Assembly: GCA_050633285.1 (NCBI GenBank)
Contig: JBOEGG010000001.1
Span: forward strand, 124,001 to 188,000
Direction of reading: 5' to 3'
DNA length: 64,000 nt
Source of the DNA: UBA1672 sp050633285
GTDB lineage: Bacteria; Pseudomonadota; Alphaproteobacteria; Micavibrionales; Micavibrionaceae
Shown: positions 8,040-16,748 of the stretch, one piece after another
Layout: each line of letters begins with the position of its first letter
Position numbering within the stretch: position 1 is the stretch's first letter
Position numbers and translations under genes: made by a program
The notes under the pieces: model-generated
Database searches by the model: none
The model's input: only the letters and a program-made list of their open reading frames with translations
What the model was told of the DNA's origin: nothing

Positions 8040-8826
8040 AATCTTCTCCATCAATGCATAAAGCAAAGCTCCCTATCATGTAGAAAACACAATAAGGATG
8101 CGCAATTTCTGCGCTCATATAATTAATATTGAATGCTTACAGCTCGGCGGAACCTTAAAACTTTACTTACAAACGCAAAGCCGCACGCATATAAAACCAC
8201 GGACACCTTACACAGTTGTTCACAAATGCTCAATCCCAAAACGACATAAAACATACTTTTTCATATTATTTGGCGCTCTAGAACCTTTTACAGAACAAAA
8301 TACCGCACATATTCGCAACTAAAACAGCATGAAATCACACAAAAATTAGCCAGCCCTACAAGAGGACTGGCTTAAGTTTTGGGGTCAGGTGGGTTAAAAA
8401 CTGTTCAAAATTATAATTTTACAAATCGCAATTTTATAAGCACATCGCGATATAGATAAATATCTAAAATACTCTATCGTTTATATACAAACATAATATT
8501 GCAACCAGCATGCCAAACTAAGAATTATTGTATTTCAAGAACTTAGAAACGAAACAAAAGAATAGTTCCCAAAATAGGGCGTTTATTTTTGAGAAACACC
8601 AGATATTTTCTCATATTGAAACACTCACTTCCCCGACACAAGATCAATACCAAAACGGTATAAATTTATAAAAACAACACAAACATAACCCTTAGCCAGG
8701 CAAGACATAGGAAGGACATATACAATATAAGAAAAGCACGCCTGTGGATAAATACAAAACGTATTGTATTTTTAGGACGTTAATGAATAATTTTTATAAA
8801 TATAAATTACAAAAAAATACGAATGA
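8040..8826. other. Long A+T-rich non-coding stretch upstream of rne
   Basis: There are 787 bp without a convincing gene. The part next to rne (8040-8347) probably holds its promoter and 5' leader; long rne leaders are known to mediate autoregulation in enterobacteria, but I cannot identify a conserved element here. A strong hairpin lies at 8348-8372. Between it and the M23 peptidase stop (8827) I see one DnaA-box-like TGTGGATAA (8743-8751) and no good open frame. A small RNA on the minus strand ending at the hairpin is possible but unproven. Confidence 0.5.
8348..8372. terminator. Strong hairpin, likely bidirectional terminator
   Basis: A ten-base-pair stem (AGCCAGYCCT with AGGRCTGGCT) and a 5-base loop. 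On the minus strand it is followed by AATTTTT, on the plus strand by TAAGTTTT. It is 455 bp from the nearest upstream minus-strand stop codon (M23 peptidase), so it may instead end a small RNA. Confidence 0.65.
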
Positions 8827-10359
8827 CTACTGTGACACTTGGTTCTCAGCAAACTTTAATTGCTGCGCAAGCGTAGCATATTGCTGCTTAATATCAGACA
8901 TTTGACCTTTAAATTCTTTAAGCTTCGATCCTGCCAATTTTTCTCCGGCAGATGATTTTATGCTCTTTGGATTAACTTGCTTACCATTTTTAAGAACTTC
9001 AAAATGTAAGTGCGGCCCTGTTGATCGACCAGTTGTACCGACATACCCAATAATCTGCCCCTGCTTAACACGAGCACCCGACTTAATACCTTTGGCAAAT
9101 TTATGCAAATGCGCATACGCCGTCTTTAATGTTCCGGTATGCTTAATACGTATATAATTCCCATACCCACCAAGACGTCCAGCCTTCTCAACAACACCTT
9201 TACCGGCCGCATAAATTGGCGTACCACGCGGCGCGGCAAAATCAACGCCCTTATGCATTTTATTATACCCCAAAACCGGGTGACGACGCATACCAAAGCC
9301 CGAAGACATACGCGCACCATCAACAGGCGTCTTCATCAATGTACGCTTTAAACTCAAGCCATTTTCACGGTAATAATCAGCATCACCATCCTTACCGCTA
9401 TAACGATAAACCGGTAAATCTTTACCTCCTACCGCAAGGTTCGCAAATAGAACATCACCATAACGGGCAAAATCGCCATCTTCCGTTTCATAAACTTCAT
9501 AAAGAATCTCAACTTTATCGCCTTGACGAATATCACGCTGGAAATCCACTTGATAAGAATAAATGCGGATCATTTCCGCCACAACAGAAGCCGGAATACC
9601 CGCCTGCGCCGCAGAACCATACAAAGACGTCTTAATAGAGGCCTTCGCCGCCTTAACCTGCAGGATCACATCTTTCTGATTTAAAATAGCAATAAAACGC
9701 CCTTGAGCGTCGCGGTCGATACTAACCTCTCGAATCGCATCAAGCTGCATATTTAAACCTGTGAGCTCAAGCCCACTCTCGCCATTTTGTAAATGAACCG
9801 AAATTGCCTGCCCCGGCTTAATCATACGTGGGTCATAATGCTTACTCATCGCTTTTACCGCACGATATGCCTCTGCACCACCAAGACCCATATTTTGTAA
9901 AGCACCAGCAATCGTATCGCCGGTTTTAATCTCAAGTATTTCTTCGCGTGGCCCCATATAAACCGGCCCATACGGCGTATCATCCAAAGAAACAGAAAGT
10001 GGCGCAGGATCATCCCTAACAACCTGCTCACTAACAGCAACATCAACGATAAGCGGTTGAACAATAGCCTCAGCAGTGACGGCCTCATCCACTAACGTGT
10101 CTTGAGCCACAACATCCAAAGAAGCTGGCTGTGAAGAAACCTCAGTAACATTAAGAACATCCTGATGAAAAATAGGCGCATTCGCTACAGAAGAACTGGT
10201 ATGAGCCAAAAGCCCGGTCATAGATGCACAAACGGCTAAGCATGTACCAAGAATATAGCGCAAACGTAATTTATTCTGGCGTGTAAATATATAACGGTGG
10301 CGTAAACGAAAAATACGATATGCCTGTGATTTTTGATTTAAAGATCTTATTAATCGCAA
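8827..10359 (-). CDS. M23 family metallopeptidase with LysM-like domain (cell-wall hydrolase)
   Basis: A 510-residue cell-envelope peptidase. An N-terminal basic stretch and one membrane helix (about residues 35-55) are followed by a low-complexity Ala/Val/Gln linker, an OapA/LysM-like peptidoglycan-binding region (ILEIKTGDTIAGALQNMG), a beta-rich linker and a C-terminal lysostaphin-type domain. The zinc ligands are present: HKGVD at about 369-373 and HLH at about 450-452. An intact site implies a real endopeptidase cutting peptidoglycan crosslinks rather than an NlpD/EnvC-type activator. A short helical tail follows. No ATG is available: I chose TTG 10359, seven bases after GGAG; an upstream TTG at 10395 has poorer spacing. 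Confidence 0.88.
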   Translation of the reverse strand: MRLIRSLNQKSQAYRIFRLRHRYIFTRQNKLRLRYILGTCLAVCASMTGLLAHTSSSVANAPIFHQDVLNVTEVSSQPASLDVVAQDTLVDEAVTAEAIVQPLIVDVAVSEQVVRDDPAPLSVSLDDTPYGPVYMGPREEILEIKTGDTIAGALQNMGLGGAEAYRAVKAMSKHYDPRMIKPGQAISVHLQNGESGLELTGLNMQLDAIREVSIDRDAQGRFIAILNQKDVILQVKAAKASIKTSLYGSAAQAGIPASVVAEMIRIYSYQVDFQRDIRQGDKVEILYEVYETEDGDFARYGDVLFANLAVGGKDLPVYRYSGKDGDADYYRENGLSLKRTLMKTPVDGARMSSGFGMRRHPVLGYNKMHKGVDFAAPRGTPIYAAGKGVVEKAGRLGGYGNYIRIKHTGTLKTAYAHLHKFAKGIKSGARVKQGQIIGYVGTTGRSTGPHLHFEVLKNGKQVNPKSIKSSAGEKLAGSKLKEFKGQMSDIKQQYATLAQQLKFAENQVSQ

Positions 10360-10656
10360 AATTTTACTCCAGCATTCCAAGCCTGATATACACAAAAAGC
10401 AGAAAATCCTTTACGGAATACCCTACTCTCAATTCTAATCAGTAAAAGTTTACAATTAGTTACCATAGTACTTCGCTGATTCCAAGGCCTTTAACATAAA
10501 TCAAAGAAATTTCGTAAACCCCAGAGTCCTACCCCTTTTCATTCACATATACAATGCCTAAAATTGACATCACAAAAAACGCAAAAACACACTAACATTC
10601 ACCTGAGACGATGAAAGAATTAATCTAGTTTTGTCAAAGCACACCAGTCAAAATGA

Positions 10657-11178
10657 CTAGCGTATATTACATTCCTTTGATATCGCCTTATACGCAGCGC
10701 CAGAGCCTTTAAGGCTATATGTATCTGTGGTCAAAGTACCGCGTGAGGATGTACCCTTAACAGTCATTTTAGAACCACCACGAATAGCTTTCGAAAGCTT
10801 GGCATCAGCCTCCGCATCAGGCGTCCACGCCGTATCACCTTGTGTAAAAAGAGTATAACGCTTGTTATCAATCGTAACACTTGCATCACTTTGGTTTTTA
10901 TAAGAATAGCCGGTAATATAACTAAACACGTCTTTTGTATTTTCTGCAGGACGATGTGTGATCAAGGCAAAAATGTCACCACGGTTAGTGTACTTACCTT
11001 GCGCCTTAACAGGGCGACTAACCATGTAACAAACCTTGCTACCGCGCTCTACCAGAACATAAGATGTCCAATCACCAAATTTCCCGATCTCCTTGGGCTT
11101 GGCGGCATGAGACACAGATGACAGAGACACTAAAGCCCCTAAAGAAACCAAAGAAAGAGCGAAAATCCGTTTAATCAT
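10657..11178 (-). CDS. Invasion-associated locus B (IalB)-like exported protein
   Basis: A 173-residue protein with a signal peptide (MIKRIFALSLVSLGALVSL, cleavage after HAA) followed by the IalB-type domain: FGDWTSYVLVERGSKVCYMVS near the mature N-terminus, a central GDIFALITHRP strand and a C-terminal Cys (SKECNIR) that can pair with the first. IalB-family proteins are common in alphaproteobacteria and named from Bartonella, but most occur in non-pathogens and their biochemical role is unclear. ATG 11178 is chosen because it places the signal peptide at the N-terminus; the frame continues upstream but those residues do not look like coding. The flanking 297 bp (10360-10656) are featureless. 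Confidence 0.8.
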   Translation of the reverse strand: MIKRIFALSLVSLGALVSLSSVSHAAKPKEIGKFGDWTSYVLVERGSKVCYMVSRPVKAQGKYTNRGDIFALITHRPAENTKDVFSYITGYSYKNQSDASVTIDNKRYTLFTQGDTAWTPDAEADAKLSKAIRGGSKMTVKGTSSRGTLTTDTYSLKGSGAAYKAISKECNIR

Positions 11179-11303
11179 GTCGAAACCCAACGATGTATCT
11201 ATATATTTTGACTGCAATGATTTTAACGCATGCATATAGCGCATCAAAATCCAAAATGCATTGCGCACGCATTCATCCACAACGGTGTTTACAAAAACAA
11301 CAA

Positions 11304-12032
11304 TTATACCTCATCCGATTTTCTATATTGCGGAACAATAAACCGAAAAACATAAACCACGCACATCATTACAGCCATGGTAAACCAGAAAAACGTATAT
11401 TGTGCATGGTTGTTATTAAGCGTAAGACGCGATTTCTGAACAATAGGGTACTTACCCAAAGAAGGAGTTTGTGCCTGTATCAACGCCTCAACATAAAAAA
11501 CGTTCGGTGACACATTCGATACTCCTCTAACGGTTTCAATTTGTTGAATATCAATGCGATACCAAACATCATTTTCAGGATTATTATGCGGCACAAAACT
11601 ACTTGTTCCTTGTGGCTCTCTTAACCCACCCAAAAGCGTGACATGCCCTGTTGGACGCCTCACTAGGAAATCATCATTCCGCTCTTCTTCTATAGGAATC
11701 CAGCCCCGATTCACTAAAATAGTTGCCCCCCCATCCAAAGAAAAGGGGGTTAGAACATGGTATCCGGGAATACTTTCATGAACCCGTGAAGAAATCCTAA
11801 TCTCTTTATCATGATGGTACTGTCCGAATATTTGCCCCCGCTTAAACAAAACAGGCTGCATAATATCTTTTGCCGATAAATGCGCAGCCGCACTATCAAC
11901 ACCATACTCCGCATTAATAGTAGAGATAAGCTCTTGCTTCCATTGCAGGCGGGCAAGCTGCCAGAAACCAAGAGAACATAAAATAGCAACACCAACAATC
12001 GTTAAAACCGTGCCCCAAAATGGCAATTTCAT
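11304..12032 (-). CDS. SURF1 family cytochrome oxidase assembly protein
   Basis: A 242-residue inner-membrane protein with one N-terminal (about residues 5-25) and one C-terminal (about 210-230) membrane helix around a periplasmic domain, the SURF1/Shy1 layout. Signature segments are LGFWQLARLQWK just after the first helix, and ILVNRGWIP. SURF1 helps insert heme a into subunit I of aa3-type oxidases. I chose ATG 12032 because GAGAGG lies 9 bases upstream; a TTG at 12053 would add 7 residues. It follows ctaE with a terminator between them, so read-through or a separate promoter is needed. Confidence 0.9.
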   Translation of the reverse strand: MKLPFWGTVLTIVGVAILCSLGFWQLARLQWKQELISTINAEYGVDSAAAHLSAKDIMQPVLFKRGQIFGQYHHDKEIRISSRVHESIPGYHVLTPFSLDGGATILVNRGWIPIEEERNDDFLVRRPTGHVTLLGGLREPQGTSSFVPHNNPENDVWYRIDIQQIETVRGVSNVSPNVFYVEALIQAQTPSLGKYPIVQKSRLTLNNNHAQYTFFWFTMAVMMCVVYVFRFIVPQYRKSDEV

Positions 12033-12100
12033 ACTCGCTAACCTCTCAAACAATGTTTAAAATGCAGGCACACTCACACCTCAAAACCACACACCACATA

Positions 12101-12132
12101 AAAAAAGAGCCGCACATTACTACGTGCAGCTC
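12101..12132 (-). terminator. Rho-independent terminator after ctaE
   Basis: On the minus strand GAGCTGCAC pairs with GTGCGGCTC (nine pairs, one G-U) with an 8-base loop, followed by seven T residues. It starts about 20 bp after the ctaE stop codon. Confidence 0.88.
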
Positions 12133-12150
12133 CTCCAATGCTTATTTTTT

Positions 12151-13038
12151 CTACTGCGGCTGGGGTGTTAAATCCATACCGTATAGTGTGCCCCAGAAAT
12201 ATATGGCCACATACAAGAACAGCCATACAACATCAACAAAGTGCCAATACCATGCTGCGGCCTCAAATCCAAAATGTCTTTTTGGGGTAAAGTGCTCCTT
12301 CTGCGCGCGTCTCCAACACACAAACAAGAATACAGTACCAACAAAAACGTGAAAACCGTGAAAACCCGTTGCCATATAAAATGTAGAGGCATAAATACCG
12401 TCAGTAAAACCAAAATGTGAATGCACATATTCATAAACTTGAAAACCAAGGAACACTGTCCCAAGCAACACGGTTAACCCAAGAGCTTTCACAACCTCCT
12501 TGTTCTTACCTTCCAAAATTGCATGGTGTGCCCATGTCACCGAACAACCGGATAACAACAAAATCATTGTCATCATCAACGGTAAGTCAAACGGACTGAT
12601 CGTATGAATATTCGCAGGTGGCCAGACATAACCAATATATTCATTCGGGAAAAACGCGGCTGCAAAATATGCCCAAAAGAATGCAACGAAGAACATGACC
12701 TCCGATGCAATAAACAAAGACATACCATAACGCATACCAACCGTGGTGATAGGATTATGGACTTTTTCAGTTACAGATTCAAAAATAATCTCTTTCCACC
12801 AACCGAACATAACAATCACAATGGCCAGAACACCAAGATAAACGCCGTTCAGACCAACAGGAATTCCTTTATTCCCCGTCTCATCATTCGCAAATAAATG
12901 TACATCATGCATATACATCACCGCCCCTATGGCAAGCAAGCCACCGGCAAGCGCAGCAATTAAAGGCCATATACTCGGCCTTACTAGGTGATACGGGTGT
13001 GGTTTCCCAGTTGTTGTATATTCTATATTCTCTGCCAT
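12151..13038 (-). CDS. ctaE: Cytochrome c oxidase subunit III
   Basis: A 295-residue polytopic membrane protein with seven hydrophobic helices, the full-length subunit III of an aa3-type oxidase. Recognisable family segments are KPHPYHLVRPSIWP at the N-terminus, the EVMFFVAFFWAYF helix with its conserved Glu, TGFHGFHVFVGT and the C-terminal AAWYWHFVDVVWLFLY. Subunit III stabilises the proton and oxygen path of subunit I. It sits downstream of ctaG in the same orientation and ends in a strong terminator. Confidence 0.97.
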   Translation of the reverse strand: MAENIEYTTTGKPHPYHLVRPSIWPLIAALAGGLLAIGAVMYMHDVHLFANDETGNKGIPVGLNGVYLGVLAIVIVMFGWWKEIIFESVTEKVHNPITTVGMRYGMSLFIASEVMFFVAFFWAYFAAAFFPNEYIGYVWPPANIHTISPFDLPLMMTMILLLSGCSVTWAHHAILEGKNKEVVKALGLTVLLGTVFLGFQVYEYVHSHFGFTDGIYASTFYMATGFHGFHVFVGTVFLFVCWRRAQKEHFTPKRHFGFEAAAWYWHFVDVVWLFLYVAIYFWGTLYGMDLTPQPQ

Positions 13039-13203
13039 ATTTCTTTACTTTGCTTTTGCTTTGAAAATTACATTTGTAACTGTTTCAAAATGTCACATCT
13101 ATATAAACGATACATAAAAAAAGTACATATATAATATTATGAAGAAACAGAGTTTTTCAACCCCATAAAGTCATTCACACCACGCCTGTACATTCATTTC
13201 CTC

Positions 13204-13812
13204 TTATTCTTCATAAAATGCTTCAAATGCTTGGTCTAATTCTGCAGAATCGACCTTAAAGAAACTATAAGATAACGTGATAACCTTAACATCTTCCATA
13301 CTGGGGTCTTCATGCAGTTTCGGATCAACATAAAACAGAACCGGCATATTCATTTCCTGTCCCGACTGTAATATTTGCTCATCAAAACAAAAACACTGCA
13401 CTTTTTGAAAGTATTTTCCTGCCTTTAAAGGCGTAACATTAAATAATGCAGTACCTGCATATGGTACAGAGGCCCTGTTCATCGCGATATAGTTTATAAA
13501 ACCACGCTCACCCAGTTTCACTTTTACCGATAAATTCTCAGGTTTAAAATTCCACGGTAAATTCGGCGCAGTATTCGCATCAAACCGTACAGTGATTTCG
13601 CGATCCACCACCTCTTCCTGAGGCGGAAACTGCTCTGCCACCTGCGTTGTACCACTCCACCCTGTAACTTTACAAAAAACATTATAAAGAGGCACTGAGG
13701 CAAAAGATAACCCAACCATCGCACAAACGGCAATTAATACAAAACTGGCCGTTTTCTTGTTTTTTCGCGCAAGATCATCCGGTGATATCGATTGCTTGTT
13801 AGATTGTGGCAC
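13204..13812 (-). CDS. ctaG: Cytochrome c oxidase assembly protein CtaG/Cox11
   Basis: A 202-residue copper chaperone that delivers copper to the CuB site of subunit I. It has one N-terminal membrane helix (about residues 22-44), then a periplasmic immunoglobulin-like domain containing the copper-binding CFCF motif (KVQCFCFDEQ, about residue 140) and the conserved VPLYNVFCKVTGW segment just after the helix. The length is normal for bacterial Cox11. It lies 165 bp upstream of ctaE in the same direction; between it and coxF sit two genes not usual for this cluster. Confidence 0.96.
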   Translation of the reverse strand: MPQSNKQSISPDDLARKNKKTASFVLIAVCAMVGLSFASVPLYNVFCKVTGWSGTTQVAEQFPPQEEVVDREITVRFDANTAPNLPWNFKPENLSVKVKLGERGFINYIAMNRASVPYAGTALFNVTPLKAGKYFQKVQCFCFDEQILQSGQEMNMPVLFYVDPKLHEDPSMEDVKVITLSYSFFKVDSAELDQAFEAFYEE

Positions 13813-13877
13813 AATATCTTCCTCTCAAAGAATTAGCTTTTATCCTGTTTTAATCGGAAATAAAACCCACAGAACAC

Positions 13878-13900
13878 AAAAAAACAGCCCCAAAGGGCTG
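13878..13900 (-). terminator. Rho-independent terminator
   Basis: On the minus strand CAGCCC-TTTG-GGGCTG is followed by seven T residues, just after the stop of the secreted hypothetical gene at 13925-14536. It separates that gene from ctaG, so ctaG-ctaE are likely a separate transcript. Confidence 0.85.
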
Positions 13901-13924
13901 CTTCTTAAAAAACCATCAAACCAA

Positions 13925-14536
13925 TTACAAATTAGATGGGTCAAAATCAGGTGCATCTTCTGTAGTCACAACCTTCTTCTTTGGCCCATCTTCCATACCC
14001 GGCTCCGCAGGAATAGGTTTTTCCGTTAAACCTTTACCATCATCAACACTTGCTGTTTTTTCATCCGCCATATTCTCATCATCACTTGAAGTACTCGAAG
14101 TATCTTCCTCCAACATAGTATCAGAATCCTCATCAGCATTTCCAGATATCTCTTCTTGATAAGCAGCAATCTCAGCTTTGAAAACCTTTTCTTGTGTGTC
14201 CCTAAAATTATTCAAAAGCGCAGTACGGGGCACATCATAATTTACACGTCGTTGATCCAAGGTAGCGCGGAGATCCTTCGCATGTTCACGATAAGCAAGT
14301 CGGCGAATATACAAATCATACGGCTCTACAGCCGGTTTTATTGATGCAACACCACTTACTGCATGCGCGGCCGTTGGCTGCGACATGATTAAATTTTTAG
14401 CTTCATCTAAAGTCAGAATTTCTTCCGCTTCAGCATCGTCAGACACCTCATCAACGGCATAAACCGGAACAATTGAAGGAAGTGTAAAAACCGCGCCTAA
14501 AAGAGCGAAAAGCGCAACACGAGAAAACTTTGTCAT
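13925..14536 (-). CDS. Exported acidic hypothetical protein
   Basis: A 203-residue protein with a signal peptide (MTKFSRVALFALLGAVF, cleavage near VYAVDE). The middle contains a charged helical segment with many Arg (YIRRLAYREHAKDLRATLDQ); the C-terminal third is disordered, rich in Asp, Glu and Ser (for example SSTSSDDENMADEKT). There are no cysteines and no recognised domain. ATG 14536 is preferred because it puts the signal peptide first and follows a GGGG; the frame extends upstream to 14599 without support. It ends in a good terminator and lies between the SDR gene and ctaG, interrupting the usual oxidase-cluster order. Confidence 0.72.
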   Translation of the reverse strand: MTKFSRVALFALLGAVFTLPSIVPVYAVDEVSDDAEAEEILTLDEAKNLIMSQPTAAHAVSGVASIKPAVEPYDLYIRRLAYREHAKDLRATLDQRRVNYDVPRTALLNNFRDTQEKVFKAEIAAYQEEISGNADEDSDTMLEEDTSSTSSDDENMADEKTASVDDGKGLTEKPIPAEPGMEDGPKKKVVTTEDAPDFDPSNL

Positions 14537-14591
14537 CGAAAATACCCCAAAGTAACAAAACAACATATATACATTACAATAAATTTTGAAT

Positions 14592-15383
14592 TTAATCAAA
14601 GCGTTCTACAGGATTAGGACCAAAAGATTGCACCGTCGCCATAATTTCAAGACGATTTACATTAAAATGAGGCGGCAAAGTCGCACTCCACACCACACTT
14701 TCCGCAACATCATCCGCATTCATATTATGCGTGTTGGCATAAACGCCTGCCGCTTTTTCTGCATCACCTTTAAAACGTACCGTAGAAAATTGGGTTTCCA
14801 CCATACCCGGCTCAATATTTGTTACCCGAACATTTGTACCTTGTAAATCCCCGCGCAATGCCAATGAAAACTGTTTTACAAATGCCTTCGTCGCACAATA
14901 AACATTACCACCCGGATAAGGATAATTTCCGGCAATCGAACCAATATTAATCACATGCCCCGCTTTACGCTCTGCCATACCGGGTAACGCCAAACGTGTC
15001 ATACGAATAAGAGCCATGTTATTAACCGAGACCATCATTTCCCAATCTTCTAACACACAATTCTGCGCCGGATCCAAACCAAGAGCCAACCCTGCATTAT
15101 TAATCAACAAATCAATATCTTGAAAAGCAGGAGGAATCGCATCATACGCCGCAATCATCGCGGCCTTGTCTGTAATATCAAACACACATTGATGAATAGA
15201 CACATCATGTGCATTCATCACGTCATCTGCCAACTGGGATATTTTATCAGAACTACGTCCAATTAAAACAAGGTTAGAGCCAAGTGCCGCAAAACGATGC
15301 GCAAATGCGCGACCGAAATCACCACTTGCACCTGTAATCATAACAAGCTTCGGAATATAAGAATATCTATTGTCGTACGTCAT
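14592..15383 (-). CDS. Short-chain dehydrogenase/reductase
   Basis: A 263-residue classical SDR: the cofactor loop TGASGDFG, the NNAG strand and the catalytic YCATK (Tyr-x3-Lys) with an upstream Ser in INIGSIAG are all visible. It resembles the YdfG-type NADP-dependent 3-hydroxy acid dehydrogenases, which oxidise serine-like substrates, but the substrate cannot be fixed. The start ATG 15383 overlaps the stop of the upstream coxF-like gene in an ATGA arrangement, which implies translational coupling and settles the start. An SDR coupled to ctaB-coxF is unusual. Confidence 0.88.
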   Translation of the reverse strand: MTYDNRYSYIPKLVMITGASGDFGRAFAHRFAALGSNLVLIGRSSDKISQLADDVMNAHDVSIHQCVFDITDKAAMIAAYDAIPPAFQDIDLLINNAGLALGLDPAQNCVLEDWEMMVSVNNMALIRMTRLALPGMAERKAGHVINIGSIAGNYPYPGGNVYCATKAFVKQFSLALRGDLQGTNVRVTNIEPGMVETQFSTVRFKGDAEKAAGVYANTHNMNADDVAESVVWSATLPPHFNVNRLEIMATVQSFGPNPVERFD

Positions 15384-15496
15384 CCGCTTATCTTTATCAT
15401 TGTTATAATCCAAATAACCGCAATAAAGGCAAAGATCATCGCCAAAACAGCAAGGTTCTTTTTATATTTTTTCTTATGAAGTTCACTACGTGGCAT
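15380..15496 (-). CDS. CoxF-like small membrane protein of the oxidase cluster (38 aa)
   Basis: A 38-residue protein: a basic head (MPRSELHKKKYKKN) followed by one membrane helix (LAVLAMIFAFIAVIWIITM) and a short tail. Its position directly after ctaB, size and basic-head-plus-one-helix plan match the CoxF/CtaF small proteins found between ctaB and ctaG in alphaproteobacteria. The start overlaps the ctaB stop by 11 bases and the stop overlaps the SDR start (ATGA), so it is embedded in a translationally coupled chain. The role in the family is poorly known; oxidase assembly is inferred from context. Confidence 0.75.
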   Translation of the reverse strand: MPRSELHKKKYKKNLAVLAMIFAFIAVIWIITMIKISG

Positions 15497-16400
15497 CAAT
15501 CATCACCGCTAAAAATAATGCAAATAAATAGAAGACCGAATATCCGAACATAAGGCGCGCATATTTCAAATCATCCGACCGTAAAACCTTAACCGCACAC
15601 ACAACAAAAAATCCACTTAATAATACAGCAGCAGCACCATAAACCAAACCGGCTGACCCCATAATAGTCGGCAAAAGTGTGATTGGGAATAAGAGTAAAG
15701 TATAAATAACCATTTGGATCTTTGTTGAACGCTCACCCGCGACCACAGACATCATAGGAATTTTTGCCGCTTTATAATCTGTATTCGCATACAAGCACAA
15801 AGCCCAAAAATGCGGCGGTGTCCAAAAGAATATAATCGCGAATAAAACAAGTGAGGCCAATGTCACATCCCCCGTAACTGCGGCCCAACCAACCATCGGC
15901 GGAAATGCACCTGCCGCGCCACCAATCACAATATTCTGCGGTGTCGAACGCTTTAGCCACATTGTATAAATCACAACATAAAAGAAATTTGCAAAAGCCA
16001 GAATACCTGCCGCAACCCAATTAAGCGCAACGCCCATAACGATGACAGATAAAACAGACATCACAAGACCAAATGTCACCGCTTCATCCGCATCCACACG
16101 CCCCATTGGAATAGGACGTCCACGCGTACGTTTCATCACCGCATCAATATCACGGTCATACCACATATTAATTGCACCAGCCGCACCTGCATTCACGGCC
16201 AAAGAAAGCATCGCAATCACAATCAAGAACGGATGCAACTCAGCAGCTCCCGGCGCGACCCACAACCCTGCAAAGCCTGTAAATACGACCAAGCTCATAA
16301 CACGAGGCTTCAGCAAGGAAAAATAATCAGATACGCGAGACTCCCTTATAGAAGTCTCGTTCGCAGAAAAAACAGAATTATCAGTAATAACGTCGCTCAT
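15486..16400 (-). CDS. ctaB: Protoheme IX farnesyltransferase (heme O synthase)
   Basis: A 304-residue UbiA-superfamily membrane prenyltransferase that adds a farnesyl group to heme B to make heme O, the precursor of heme A of the aa3 oxidase. It has about eight to nine hydrophobic helices. The prenyl-diphosphate-binding motif NMWYDRDID and the following MKRTRGRPIPMGR loop are intact, and the second Asp-containing loop is YANTDYKAAKIPM. It is the first gene of the tightly coupled ctaB-coxF-SDR chain. Confidence 0.97.
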   Translation of the reverse strand: MSDVITDNSVFSANETSIRESRVSDYFSLLKPRVMSLVVFTGFAGLWVAPGAAELHPFLIVIAMLSLAVNAGAAGAINMWYDRDIDAVMKRTRGRPIPMGRVDADEAVTFGLVMSVLSVIVMGVALNWVAAGILAFANFFYVVIYTMWLKRSTPQNIVIGGAAGAFPPMVGWAAVTGDVTLASLVLFAIIFFWTPPHFWALCLYANTDYKAAKIPMMSVVAGERSTKIQMVIYTLLLFPITLLPTIMGSAGLVYGAAAVLLSGFFVVCAVKVLRSDDLKYARLMFGYSVFYLFALFLAVMIDAT

Positions 16401-16479
16401 GCCCTTTATTTATCATGTTTTACAAAAAGGTCACGTTTTTTTTGAATAGCATGAACAAAACTTTACAGCTAAGGACAAT

Positions 16480-16635
16480 TTAAGCAGAGATATTAACTAT
16501 ATTTGTCGCCGCTGTTACCGTTGGTGTTTCGGCCTGATGCTCTGCAATCGCTTGATCTTGAATTTGTTTGGCCGTTTCCACAGAACTGGATACAGAAGAC
16601 GAAGATACAGCACTAGCGACAGATGTAATACCCAT
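16480..16635 (-). CDS. Small YjfB-like protein (51 aa)
   Basis: A 51-codon frame with a consensus AAGGAG seven bases upstream of ATG 16635. The product starts MGITSVASAVSSSSVSSSVE and continues as a charged helix (TAKQIQDQAIAEHQAE) with a polar tail. The Met-x-Ile-x-Ser-Val-Ala-Ser pattern and the size recall the YjfB 'putative motility protein' family, whose function is not established; this is a resemblance rather than a firm match. The gene lies alone between the ctaD terminator and ctaB. The strong ribosome binding site argues for translation. No motility genes are nearby. Confidence 0.6.
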   Translation of the reverse strand: MGITSVASAVSSSSVSSSVETAKQIQDQAIAEHQAETPTVTAATNIVNISA

Positions 16636-16701
16636 AGCAAACTCCTTTTGCCTGATGAATGATATCCCTACATTCGATGTGAGGACTTGGAGGTTACAAA
16701 A

Positions 16702-16726
16702 TAAAAAGCCCCCAAACGGGGGCTTT
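16702..16726 (-). terminator. Rho-independent terminator after ctaD
   Basis: On the minus strand AAAGCCCCC-GTTT-GGGGGCTTT is followed by a T-rich run, about 23 bp past the ctaD stop. It separates ctaC-ctaD from the ctaB unit. Confidence 0.9.
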
Positions 16727-16748
16727 AAATATCACAGCTACGGTTTAA

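Noticed and set aside
8098..8322. A 74-codon plus-strand frame upstream of rne
   Set aside because: Composition unlike proteins of this genome (many His, Tyr, Cys), no ribosome binding site and opposite to the rne leader.
8373..8400. Possible insertion-sequence end (TGACCCC-like sequence)
   Set aside because: No matching inverted end, target duplication or transposase remnant within the surrounding kilobases.
8743..8751. A DnaA-box-like TGTGGATAA as part of a replication origin
   Set aside because: A single box without other boxes in the interval, no dnaA, hemE or parAB nearby and no recognisable origin structure.
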